From Sphingobacterium sp. (GTDB lineage: Bacteria > Bacteroidota > Bacteroidia > Sphingobacteriales > Sphingobacteriaceae), in NCBI GenBank assembly GCA_022712315.1, contig JALAGS010000214.1:1-44161 (forward strand): a DNA stretch of 44,161 bases, read 5' to 3'. Positions within the stretch are counted from its first letter, which is position 1. Every line of letters starts with the position of its first letter. The notes under the pieces were generated by a model, which was not told the origin of the DNA, did not search any database, and was given only the letters and a program-made list of their open reading frames with translations. Of this stretch, positions 37,103-44,161 are shown piece by piece. Position numbers and translations under genes: made by a program.

Positions 37103-37260
37103 TACAGTAGTCTAACTTAATCCTTTAAGACAGTTCGATGGGCTTATAGGCTTTAAATTTAATCAAAAATATCTTTTTGACGGTAATAGCGCTCATTCAT
37201 AGAGGGTAACAACCGGTGAGAAAATGGTCTTAATTGACTGTCTATTCCTTTTTTCATTTC

Positions 37261-37278
37261 TACGCATACGATTGTGTA
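37261..37278. promoter_or_regulatory. possible LacI-family operator upstream of lacI
   Basis: TACGCATACGATTGTGTA shares 13 of 18 positions with the better operator candidate at 38454-38471, including outer TAC/GTA and the central TACG, and 6 of its 9 base-pair positions are symmetric. It lies 86 bp before the lacI ATG and could serve autoregulation. Confidence 0.3.
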
Positions 37279-37364
37279 ATAATTTATTTTATGTAGTCAA
37301 TTGTAATCTCCGATATGTTCATATTTATTTTCTAATTTCACCCTAATTTTATGAAAATGCTCTT

Positions 37365-38351
37365 ATGGCCAAATCAATTAAAGAAATAGCACAGGAACTC
37401 AATGTGTCTAAATCAACTGTTTCATTAGTCATCAATCACAAGGCCGAACAAGCACGCATCAGCAAAGAATTGGAGAACCGCGTATTGGCATACGTCGAGA
37501 AAGTTGGTTATAAGCCAAATGCATTGGCAAAAAGTTTAGCGACTGGACGGTCAAATACTATCGGTCTTATTGTAGAGAATATTGGGGATTCTTTCTTTGG
37601 GCCATTTGCATTGTATGTGGAGGAATTGTTTCGGAACAAAAAATATCATGTTCTCTACAGTAGTACACTTGGAGACTCGCAAAATGCGCGTGATATCATC
37701 GATTCAATGCTGGAAAAGAAAGTGGAAGGTATTATTTTGGCTCCCACAGTAGATTTGGAGGAATATCAACGGAAGATTTTAGAATACGGCGTGCCATTAG
37801 TTGTATTCGATAGAAATTCTCCAGCGGTAGAGACACATTATGTCCATATTGATAATGAGGATAGCAGTAGAAAAGCATGTGAACATTTGAAGTCCATTGG
37901 TTGCCTGAATTTTGGATTAGTTACCATTGACTCGGACCAGCCGCAGATGTTGGCGAGGAAGAGTGCCTATTTAGGCTTCTGTGAAGAAAACGAAATGGAA
38001 CCACGTTTGTTACACTTGCCTTATCAACAGTTAAAGCAAAAGGGGACGCAGTTACTAAGAAAATGGGCTGCTGAAAATCCTGCATTGGATGGATTATTTT
38101 TTACAACAAATTACCTCTGTATACTTGGCTTAAAGGCGCTTCGATCGGAAGGCGAACATACCTTTGACTTTCCGATGTTTTCTTTTGATGATCACGAATT
38201 GTTTGATATTTTAAATCCAAAAATATCCTGTATTCAACAGCCGTTGGAACCACTCGCAAAAACATGTGTCAAGGTCCTGTTAAAAGAGATTGATCAGGGG
38301 GTGTCGAAGCCAAAAGAGTATATTATTTCGACCAAATTAATAGCGCGATAA
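37365..38351 (+). CDS. LacI-family transcriptional regulator
   Basis: 328 aa, normal length. The N-terminal helix-turn-helix is at about 3-24 (SIKEIAQELNVSKSTVSLVI) with the hinge segment VGYKPNALAKSLATGRS near 46-62. The periplasmic-binding-protein-like effector domain begins TIGLIVENIGDSFFGPFALY and includes VEGIILAPT, PLVVFDRNSP, HVHIDNED-like VHIDNEDSSRKACEHL, and a C-terminal FSFDDHELFDILNPKISCIQ, all as in the sugar-responsive family. It is divergent from the sulfatase gene and directly upstream of the GH92 operon, which carries an operator-like palindrome, so it probably controls that operon and perhaps the sulfatase in response to a mannose-containing sugar (inference). Confidence 0.93.
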   Translation: MAKSIKEIAQELNVSKSTVSLVINHKAEQARISKELENRVLAYVEKVGYKPNALAKSLATGRSNTIGLIVENIGDSFFGPFALYVEELFRNKKYHVLYSSTLGDSQNARDIIDSMLEKKVEGIILAPTVDLEEYQRKILEYGVPLVVFDRNSPAVETHYVHIDNEDSSRKACEHLKSIGCLNFGLVTIDSDQPQMLARKSAYLGFCEENEMEPRLLHLPYQQLKQKGTQLLRKWAAENPALDGLFFTTNYLCILGLKALRSEGEHTFDFPMFSFDDHELFDILNPKISCIQQPLEPLAKTCVKVLLKEIDQGVSKPKEYIISTKLIAR

Positions 38352-38425
38352 GATCGTTAGCAGGATAGCATAAAAGTTGAATTGTAAAAATCATAAGACG
38401 TATCCGTTCAATTTTGAGGGGCTAT

Positions 38426-38455
38426 TTTGATTTATTATTCTTTTTTATATCTTTA
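38426..38455 (+). promoter_or_regulatory. likely promoter of the GH92 operon
   Basis: TTTG (38426-38429), 18-bp spacer, TATCTTTA (38448-38455), one mismatch from TAnnTTTG. The spacing is right for a Bacteroidota housekeeping promoter; the predicted start near 38460 leaves a leader of about 35 bases. Confidence 0.5.
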
Positions 38456-38471
38456 CTAATACGTTTTAGTA
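38454..38471. promoter_or_regulatory. candidate LacI-family operator over the GH92 operon start site
   Basis: TACTAATACGTTTTAGTA is an 18-bp near-perfect palindrome (8 of 9 pairs symmetric) with the central CG usual for LacI-family operators. It begins within the -7 element and covers the predicted transcription start, a position suited to repression. A LacI-family gene ends 102 bp upstream. Confidence 0.5.
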
Positions 38472-38496
38472 GAAATATTTTTATACATCCTAAATA

Positions 38497-40845
38497 ATGA
38501 AGAAATCTTTAAGTGTTTTTCTGGGTTCGTTATTGTCTTTTGGTTTGTTTTGCGCAAAACCGGTTTTGGCTCAGAAATTTAGAGGGCAGCAGCTAGAAGC
38601 TGTCGATCTTGTTAATCCATTAATGGGTACCGAATCCAAATTTGAATTGTCTAATGGAAACACCTATCCCTCTATAGCTAGACCCTGGGGTATGAATATG
38701 TGGACACCTCAGACAGGTAAAAATGGTGACGGATGGCAGTATCAATACACCGCTGATAAAATTCGTGGTTTAAAACAGACCCACCAGCCATCACCTTGGA
38801 TGAATGATTATGGTGTTTTTTCTATCATGCCTGTGACAGGAAAGCCTGTATTCGATCAAGATGAGCGTGCGAGCTGGTTTTCGCATAAAGCTGAGATTGT
38901 AAAACCTTATTATTACTCGGTTTATCTAGCAGATCATGATGTGACTGCCGAAATTACACCAACGGAGCGGGCGGCAATGTTTAGAATCTCGTTCAATAAA
39001 ACAGACGATGCTTATATCGTTTTGGATGCTTATGAAAAAGGATCTGAGGTTCAGATTATTCCAGAAAAAAATATGATTATTGGTTATTCTTCGAAATATG
39101 CGCGTGGTCCTCTACCTGCAAATTTCAAGAATTATTTTGTGTTGGTTTTTGATCAGCCTTTTGCGAGCGTTGCAACCTGGGAAGGTAAAGAGAAGAAGGA
39201 CGGACAACTGCAGATTAAGGGCGACCACACAGGAGCAATTGTCGGATTTAAAGTAAAGGATAAAACTAAACCAGTACAAGTGAAGGTCGCTTCATCTTTT
39301 ATTAGTGCGGAGCAGGCTCTCATCAACTTAAATGAGTTGGGGAATAAATCTTTTGACCAGATTAAAGAAGATGGACGTCAGATCTGGAATTCTACTTTAG
39401 GAAAAATTAAAGTAGAAGGTGATGATATCGATCAGTTGCGTACATTCTATTCGACCATGTATCGGACCTTATTTTTCCCGAACAAATTATATGAAGTTGA
39501 TGCACAGGGAAAAGTTGTACATTACAGTCCTTACAATGGGAAAACACTTCCGGGTTATTTATTCGGAGGAACAGGTTTTTGGGATACTTTTAGAGCATTA
39601 TATCCATTCTTAAACTTTATGTATCCATCTATTAACAAGGAAATGCAGGAAGGTCTTCTCAATGCATATCTAGAGGGTGGGTTTCTGCCAGAATGGAGCA
39701 GTCCTGGATATGCAGATATCATGGTGGGTAATAACTCTGCTTCGGTTGTTTCGGATGCATATATGAAGGGATTGCGCGGTTATGATATCAATAAGTTATA
39801 CGAAGCTTTACAACATGGTGCTAACAATGAAGGACCAATGAGTGCTGTTGGAAGAAAGGGTGTTGAATATTACAATAGCTTAGGCTATGTGCCCTATGAC
39901 GTCAAAATCAATGAAAATGCGGCCCGTACATTGGAATATGCTTATGACGATTTCACGATCTACCAATTGGCAAAAGCACTGAACCGTCCCAAAGCTGAAA
40001 TTGATTTGTATGCAAAACGTGCACAGAACTACAGAAATTTATTTGATCCATCGACCAATCTTATGCGTGGAAAAAATAAAGACGGAAAATTCCAGACTCC
40101 TTTCAATCCATTGAAATGGGGTGATGCTTTCACTGAAGGCAATAGCTGGCATTATTCCTGGAGCGTATTCCACGATGTTCAGGGTTTGATCGATTTGATG
40201 GGTGGAGAAAAGACATTCGTAAGCATGTTAGATTCGGTATTTGTTCAGTCTCCGGATTTCGACGATAGCTATTACGGTGGTATTATTCATGAAATACGTG
40301 AAATGCAGGTTGCTAATATGGGCCAGTATGCGCATGGTAATCAGCCAATTCAACATATGCCCTATCTTTACAATTATGCTGGCCAGCCTTGGAAAACACA
40401 ATATTGGGTCCGTCAGGTAATGGACAGAATGTATAAGCCGACTGCAGATGGTTACTGTGGTGATGAAGATAATGGACAAACTTCCGCATGGTATGTGTTT
40501 TCTGCCTTAGGTTTCTATCCGGTATGTCCAGCGACGGATGAATACGTTCTGGGAGCGCCATTATTTAAAAAAGCAACATTGACTTTTGAAAATGGGAAAA
40601 CATTGACGATCGATGCAGCTAAGAACTCTGCTGATAATATTTATGTGAACGCATTGCAGTGGAATGGTGCAACTTACGGTAAGAACTGGTTAAGCCATAA
40701 AGCATTGCATGAAGGAGGAAAGCTTAATTTTGATATGGCCGCAAAACCTAACTATACTAGAGGAGGCTCTAAAAGTGACGCACCTTATTCAATGACAACA
40801 GACTTGAAGACCAATATCAAGTTGAAATCGAACAAAAAGAAATAA
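38497..40845 (+). CDS. GH92 alpha-mannosidase, probably alpha-1,2-specific
   Basis: 782 aa calcium-dependent exo-alpha-mannosidase. A Sec signal peptide covers about 1-25 (KPVLAQ), no lipobox, so probably periplasmic. N-terminal beta-sandwich with VNPLMGTES and a catalytic (alpha/alpha)6 domain. Compared from memory with the characterised alpha-1,2-mannosidase BT3990 of Bacteroides thetaiotaomicron, the general acid Glu533 fits Glu547 (EGNSWHYSW) and Asp642/Asp644 fit Asp656/Asp658 (GDEDNGQTSAWY), with the same spacing of 109 and 111 residues. The +1-subsite residues Trp88 and His584-Glu585, linked to alpha-1,2 specificity, fit Trp101 (SPWMNDYG) and His598-Glu599 (IIHEIREM). First gene of a three-gene operon under a likely LacI operator. 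The family call is firm, the linkage an inference. Confidence 0.92.
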   Translation: MKKSLSVFLGSLLSFGLFCAKPVLAQKFRGQQLEAVDLVNPLMGTESKFELSNGNTYPSIARPWGMNMWTPQTGKNGDGWQYQYTADKIRGLKQTHQPSPWMNDYGVFSIMPVTGKPVFDQDERASWFSHKAEIVKPYYYSVYLADHDVTAEITPTERAAMFRISFNKTDDAYIVLDAYEKGSEVQIIPEKNMIIGYSSKYARGPLPANFKNYFVLVFDQPFASVATWEGKEKKDGQLQIKGDHTGAIVGFKVKDKTKPVQVKVASSFISAEQALINLNELGNKSFDQIKEDGRQIWNSTLGKIKVEGDDIDQLRTFYSTMYRTLFFPNKLYEVDAQGKVVHYSPYNGKTLPGYLFGGTGFWDTFRALYPFLNFMYPSINKEMQEGLLNAYLEGGFLPEWSSPGYADIMVGNNSASVVSDAYMKGLRGYDINKLYEALQHGANNEGPMSAVGRKGVEYYNSLGYVPYDVKINENAARTLEYAYDDFTIYQLAKALNRPKAEIDLYAKRAQNYRNLFDPSTNLMRGKNKDGKFQTPFNPLKWGDAFTEGNSWHYSWSVFHDVQGLIDLMGGEKTFVSMLDSVFVQSPDFDDSYYGGIIHEIREMQVANMGQYAHGNQPIQHMPYLYNYAGQPWKTQYWVRQVMDRMYKPTADGYCGDEDNGQTSAWYVFSALGFYPVCPATDEYVLGAPLFKKATLTFENGKTLTIDAAKNSADNIYVNALQWNGATYGKNWLSHKALHEGGKLNFDMAAKPNYTRGGSKSDAPYSMTTDLKTNIKLKSNKKK

Positions 40846-40855
40846 TTTTTGTGCT

Positions 40856-41578
40856 ATGATGAATCTTAAAAACTTAAAAGTAGCTCTTACCATAGTTGGA
40901 TTGGCTTCTTCTTGTTCGCTTTTCGCACAAGACAATTGGAAACACACAGAAAATGACCGCCAGGTGGCGGTAGACGTTGATAGTATAAGCAAAGGTGGTT
41001 ATACCTTGATCTGGATCAATAAAGACAAAGAGTTTAGTGCTTCTTTAAAAGATAGATTAATCGCGGCTTATTTCACCAACTATCCAAAATTGGCGAAGAA
41101 ATACAATAAAAAAACAATCAAGGAAGTTTCTTTCGTAATTGATCCAGATTACAAGGGTGTAGCGGCTACAGCAGGCGGAATCGTACGTTATAGTCCTGCC
41201 TGGTTTGCTAAAAATCCGGGAGATATTGATGTTGTTACTCACGAAGTCATGCATATTGTACAAGCATACCCTGATGAAGCAGGGCCTTGGTGGATTACGG
41301 AGGGGATAGCAGATTTTGTTCGATTTGATGATGGTATTGATAATGCTGGAGCTAATTGGAAATTACCTGAATACAGCGATAAGCAAAAATATACGGATTC
41401 TTATCGTGTTACAGCTCGATTCTTATACTGGATTAATCAGCATGTGAAGAAGGATTTTGTTAAGAATTTGGATGCAGCTATGCGCAACAAAAGCTATACT
41501 GATGCTTTTTGGAAAGCACAGACGGGGAAGACGATCGATGAGCTATGGGCGGATTACAGCAAAAATCCTACAATATAA
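40856..41578 (+). CDS. basic secretory protein family putative metallopeptidase
   Basis: 240 aa. The N-terminal signal ends near SLFAQ (about residue 23); LASSC within it could alternatively be a lipobox. The mature protein matches the basic secretory protein (BSP, PF04450-type) family: the zinc-binding HEVMH with His129 and His133, followed after 15 residues by Glu149 in WWITEGIADFVRF, a gluzincin-like arrangement. The chain also has the family's RYSPAWFAKNPGDIDVV and YRVTARFLYWI. It sits 10 bp after one GH92 gene and 10 bp before another, so it is co-expressed with both. A role in cutting the protein part of mannosylated glycoproteins is inference; many family members have no proven activity. 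Confidence 0.87.
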   Translation: MMNLKNLKVALTIVGLASSCSLFAQDNWKHTENDRQVAVDVDSISKGGYTLIWINKDKEFSASLKDRLIAAYFTNYPKLAKKYNKKTIKEVSFVIDPDYKGVAATAGGIVRYSPAWFAKNPGDIDVVTHEVMHIVQAYPDEAGPWWITEGIADFVRFDDGIDNAGANWKLPEYSDKQKYTDSYRVTARFLYWINQHVKKDFVKNLDAAMRNKSYTDAFWKAQTGKTIDELWADYSKNPTI

Positions 41579-41588
41579 TTCCTGAACG

Positions 41589-43883
41589 ATGAATATAAAA
41601 AGTTTGGTCTTTCTGGGATTGATTAGTGTCCCACTTGTATCAAAGGCACAAGAAACTAAATTAGTGCAGTATGTTAAGCCTCTCATCGGCACAGCCCGTA
41701 TGGGGCATACCTTTCCTGGGGCGACTGTTCCCTTTGGCGCTGTACAATTAAGTCCGGATACGGACACCTTGGCGTATGCCGTGAATGGGCGCTATAATGG
41801 AGATGTATACAAATATTGTGCTGGCTACCAATATGATGATCCTACGATTGTCGGTTTTAGTCACACCCATTTTAGTGGTACCGGTCATTCCGATCTTGGT
41901 GACATACAGATTATGCCGACCCAAGGCAAAATTCAATTAAACCCTGGAACCGCAGATCGTCCACAAGATGGCTACCGGTCTCCCTACAGTCACGCGAATG
42001 AACGTGCTGAAGCTAATTATTATAGTGTTCTGTTGGACAAACATCAGATTAAAGCTGAGCTAACGACGACGGCACGTGTGGGCATACACCGTTATACGTT
42101 CAAAGAGTCTGATGCTTCGCATCTGATAGTTGATCTAACCGCTGGGATCTATAATTATGATGGAAAAAATGTTTGGACTGTTGTTAAAGTATTGAATGAT
42201 TCAACTTTGGTTGGATACCGCCAAACAAATGGTTGGTCAAGGACCCGCACGGTATATTTTGCTATTAAAACATCGAAAGCTTTCAAGAATTACGGTGCAA
42301 AATACGAGGATGGGAAATCTGTGTATAATGGTTTCTGGCGTAAGTTTGATCAGCAAAACAATTTCCCGGATCTGGCAGCTCACAATATCAAGCTACATTT
42401 GGATTTTGATACCAAATCGCAGGAATCGGTACTTTTAAAAGTCGCATTAAGTCCGGTTAGTATGAAGAATGCACTGGCTAATATGAATGCGGAAGCACCG
42501 GACTGGAACTTCGATGGATACGTTAAGAAAGGTCAGGAAGCTTGGGAAAAGGAGTTGCATAAAATAGAGGCGGAGATGCTGAACAAGGAAGATCTTGTCA
42601 ATTTCTATACAGCGATGTATCATGCAAGTCTAATGCCAACGGTTTATATGGATACCAATGGTGAGTATAAAGGGCTGGATCAAGAAGTGCATCGTGCGGA
42701 AGGTTTTACGAATTATACCTCATTTTCGCTATGGGATACCTTTAGGGCGTTTCATCCCTTGCTGAATCTCATCAATCCATCCCGCAATGCAGATATTGTC
42801 GCCTCCATGATGGCTCACTATGATCAGAGTGTGCTGAAGATGTTGCCGATTTGGTCGCATTATGCGAATGACAACTGGTGTATGAGCGGCTATCATTCGG
42901 TATCAGTTATAGTCGATGCCATTCTTAAAGGTGGTTACAAAGGTGATCCTGAGGCCGCGTTGGCGGCTTGCGTACAAACCGCAAATACACGTCAATATGA
43001 AGGGATAGGCGCTTATATTGATAAGGGCTATGTTCCTGATGACGTGTCGGGCACGTCTGTTTCAAATACATTGGAGTATGCATATGACGATTGGTGTATC
43101 GCGCAATTAGCAAAAAAATTGGGAAAAGACGATATCTACAATACATTTTCCAAACGAGCTGAAAGCTGGAAATCACTGTATGATCCTTCTATAGGTTTTA
43201 TGCGTCCCAAGAATTCAGCGGGAAAGTTTAAAGAAAAATTTGATGTCCTGGATACACATGGCCAAGGATTTATCGAAGGAAATTCATGGAATTATAGTCT
43301 TTACGTGCCTCATCAACCGACTGAAATGATGGCATTAATGGGTGGGAAAAAACGGTTAGAATCTTATTTAGATTCGCTTTTTACCATGGAATTGCCTGAT
43401 AAATATTTTGAACATACAGAGGACATCACAAGGGATGGCATTATCGGCAATTATGTGCATGGCAATGAGCCGTCACACCATGTGGCCTATTTGTACAATA
43501 TCACCAATAGTCCATGGAAAGCCCAAGCGCGTGTTAGACAGATTATACGTAATCAGTACCATAATGGTCACGCGGGATTAGGCGGGAATGACGACTGTGG
43601 ACAGATGTCGGCCTGGTATCTATTTACTGCACTGGGTTTTTATCCAGTGGCGCCTGGAGAAGACAGCTATTGGATTGGCAGTCCATTGGTAAAATCCGCA
43701 AAAGTAAATCTTGAAAACGGAAGGAGTCTTTCCATCGTCGCGCGGAACCAATCTGAAAAGAACGTGTACGTTAAATCTGTTTCTTTGAATGGACAGAAAT
43801 TGAATAATTTGCAGCTCTCTTATAATAGCATTATAAACGGAGGAGAACTGGTTTTTGAGATGAGTAGTAAACCGAATAAATAA
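41589..43883 (+). CDS. GH92 alpha-mannosidase of a second subclass
   Basis: 764 aa, signal peptide about 1-21 (PLVSKAQ), probably periplasmic. GH92 features: VKPLIGTARMGHTFPGATVP, SHTHFSGTGHSDLG, the presumed general acid Glu563 in EGNSWNYS, HGNEPSHHVAYLYN near 624-637 and GNDDCGQMSAWY near 666-677 with Asp669 at the catalytic-base position. It belongs to the HTHFSGTG/GNEPSHH group and lacks the Trp and His-Glu residues that suggest alpha-1,2 specificity in the first GH92 protein of this operon, so another mannose linkage is likely (inference). The position matching BT3990 Asp642 is Asn667. Last gene of the operon, followed by a strong terminator. Confidence 0.92.
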   Translation: MNIKSLVFLGLISVPLVSKAQETKLVQYVKPLIGTARMGHTFPGATVPFGAVQLSPDTDTLAYAVNGRYNGDVYKYCAGYQYDDPTIVGFSHTHFSGTGHSDLGDIQIMPTQGKIQLNPGTADRPQDGYRSPYSHANERAEANYYSVLLDKHQIKAELTTTARVGIHRYTFKESDASHLIVDLTAGIYNYDGKNVWTVVKVLNDSTLVGYRQTNGWSRTRTVYFAIKTSKAFKNYGAKYEDGKSVYNGFWRKFDQQNNFPDLAAHNIKLHLDFDTKSQESVLLKVALSPVSMKNALANMNAEAPDWNFDGYVKKGQEAWEKELHKIEAEMLNKEDLVNFYTAMYHASLMPTVYMDTNGEYKGLDQEVHRAEGFTNYTSFSLWDTFRAFHPLLNLINPSRNADIVASMMAHYDQSVLKMLPIWSHYANDNWCMSGYHSVSVIVDAILKGGYKGDPEAALAACVQTANTRQYEGIGAYIDKGYVPDDVSGTSVSNTLEYAYDDWCIAQLAKKLGKDDIYNTFSKRAESWKSLYDPSIGFMRPKNSAGKFKEKFDVLDTHGQGFIEGNSWNYSLYVPHQPTEMMALMGGKKRLESYLDSLFTMELPDKYFEHTEDITRDGIIGNYVHGNEPSHHVAYLYNITNSPWKAQARVRQIIRNQYHNGHAGLGGNDDCGQMSAWYLFTALGFYPVAPGEDSYWIGSPLVKSAKVNLENGRSLSIVARNQSEKNVYVKSVSLNGQKLNNLQLSYNSIINGGELVFEMSSKPNK

Positions 43884-43903
43884 TCAGTCAACGATATGGC
43901 TAC

Positions 43904-43940
43904 AAAGGCCCCTTCATTTAATGAAGGGGCCTTTTATTTT
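43904..43940 (+). terminator. intrinsic terminator of the GH92 operon
   Basis: AAAGGCCCCTTCATT and AATGAAGGGGCCTTT form a perfect 15-bp inverted repeat with one base between, followed by TTTATTTT. It starts 20 bp after the stop codon. Confidence 0.9.
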
Positions 43941-44046
43941 GTTCCCTATTGACCGTGCATAGATGAGGAGCACGTTCTGTCTTGCAATCGTTTAATATGC
44001 AGTCTGTTAGTTCGTGTTAGTTGGCTTGGTAGTGATGGTGTTACAA

Positions 44047-44080
44047 TTTGAAAAAAAATTAATTGACTGCATTATTTTAG
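44047..44080 (+). promoter_or_regulatory. possible promoter for a gene beyond the right edge
   Basis: TTTG (44047-44050), 22-bp spacer, TATTTTAG (44073-44080), one mismatch from TAnnTTTG. No coding region follows inside the window. Confidence 0.25.
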
Positions 44081-44141
44081 CAAAATCTTAATTTTTATAT
44101 GAAATAACCCACTTTTTTCGCTGTAAATTGCTTAATGTTAC

Positions 44142-44159
44142 TGACTAAACCAGTTTAGC
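44142..44159. promoter_or_regulatory. operator-like palindrome at the right edge
   Basis: CTAAAC, CA, GTTTAG (44145-44158) is a perfect 6+2+6 palindrome. Extended to 18 bp it matches the GH92 operator candidate at 12 of 18 positions with half-sites ACTAA and TTTAG at the same spacing, though the centre is CA rather than CG. Confidence 0.25.
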
Positions 44160-44161
44160 AA

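Larger units (their letters stand above)
37050..37364. other. divergent intergenic region between sulfatase and lacI
   Basis: 315 bp without a gene. It holds a perfect 8+4+8 palindrome near the sulfatase start (37083-37102), an operator-like 18-mer (37261-37278) and an 8-bp inverted pair AATTGACT (37232-37239) and AGTCAATT (37295-37302). Clear promoters for either gene could not be assigned. Confidence 0.5.

Noticed and set aside
40342..40344. Gln616 (HGNQPIQH) in the first GH92 protein as a lost catalytic acid, suggesting a mannose-phosphate uncapping enzyme
   Set aside because: The spacing to the catalytic Asp pair (40 and 42 residues) does not fit the known general acid; Glu547 in EGNSW does (109 and 111), so the acid is present and GNQP is a subclass feature.
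1..44161. CRISPR arrays, insertion sequences, integrases, tRNA or rRNA genes
   Set aside because: None was seen: no regularly spaced repeats, transposase-like frames or tRNA-like clover leaf stretches were noticed on reading, though a covariance search was not possible.

Overview
The window looks like part of a Bacteroidota chromosome, most likely Sphingobacteriaceae and probably Sphingobacterium. The grounds are three SusC/SusD outer-membrane uptake systems each with its own ECF sigma factor and FecR-type anti-sigma factor, lipoproteins of families confined to Bacteroidota (PKD-like, DUF4843, DUF4998, DUF4959/DUF5126/DUF5000), AT-rich spacers and TAnnTTTG-like promoter elements. Genus assignment is inference; no rRNA or tRNA gene was seen.

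Region 1 (1-2830): a PHP-type tyrosine-protein phosphatase (probably the end of a capsule/exopolysaccharide cluster to the left) and a 526-aa protein of unknown function, each followed by a good intrinsic terminator.

Region 2 (2975-12207, + strand): ECF sigma, FecR, SusC, SusD (SusD-like_2 type), a strong hairpin, then a Tat-exported phosphocholine-specific phospholipase C. This suggests a sigma/anti-sigma-controlled system that may serve phospholipid or headgroup scavenging.

Region 3 (12233-25654, - strand, read right to left): ECF sigma, FecR, SusC, SusD, DUF4843 lipoprotein, PKD-like lipoprotein, then after an inverted repeat a double-DTG aspartyl protease, a thioredoxin-fold protein (CMPC) and a TlpA-like protein (CGPC). 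The lipoproteins sit with the transporter; the protease and thiol proteins look like an envelope processing module.

Region 4 (25703-35458, - strand): a second tandem sigma-controlled locus: ECF sigma, FecR, SusC, SusD, a three-domain DUF4959/DUF5126/DUF5000 lipoprotein and a DUF4998 lipoprotein, ending in a terminator that separates it from region 3. The 162-bp leader between FecR and SusC holds a hairpin plus T-tract that reads as a terminator on the opposite strand, with a promoter-like element 60-80 bp upstream of it. That is the arrangement expected of a small RNA antisense to the susC leader, and it is the most interesting signal in the window.

Region 5 (35617-43940): a sulfatase gene broken by a one-base frameshift (- strand), a divergent LacI-family regulator, and a tight operon of GH92 alpha-mannosidase, basic-secretory-protein-type metallopeptidase and a second GH92 enzyme of a different subclass. 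An 18-bp near-palindrome with a central CG lies over the predicted start site of this operon and is a good candidate LacI operator; similar sites occur upstream of lacI and at the right edge of the window. Regions 4 and 5 together look like a polysaccharide utilisation locus for mannose-rich, perhaps sulfated, glycoproteins (inference).
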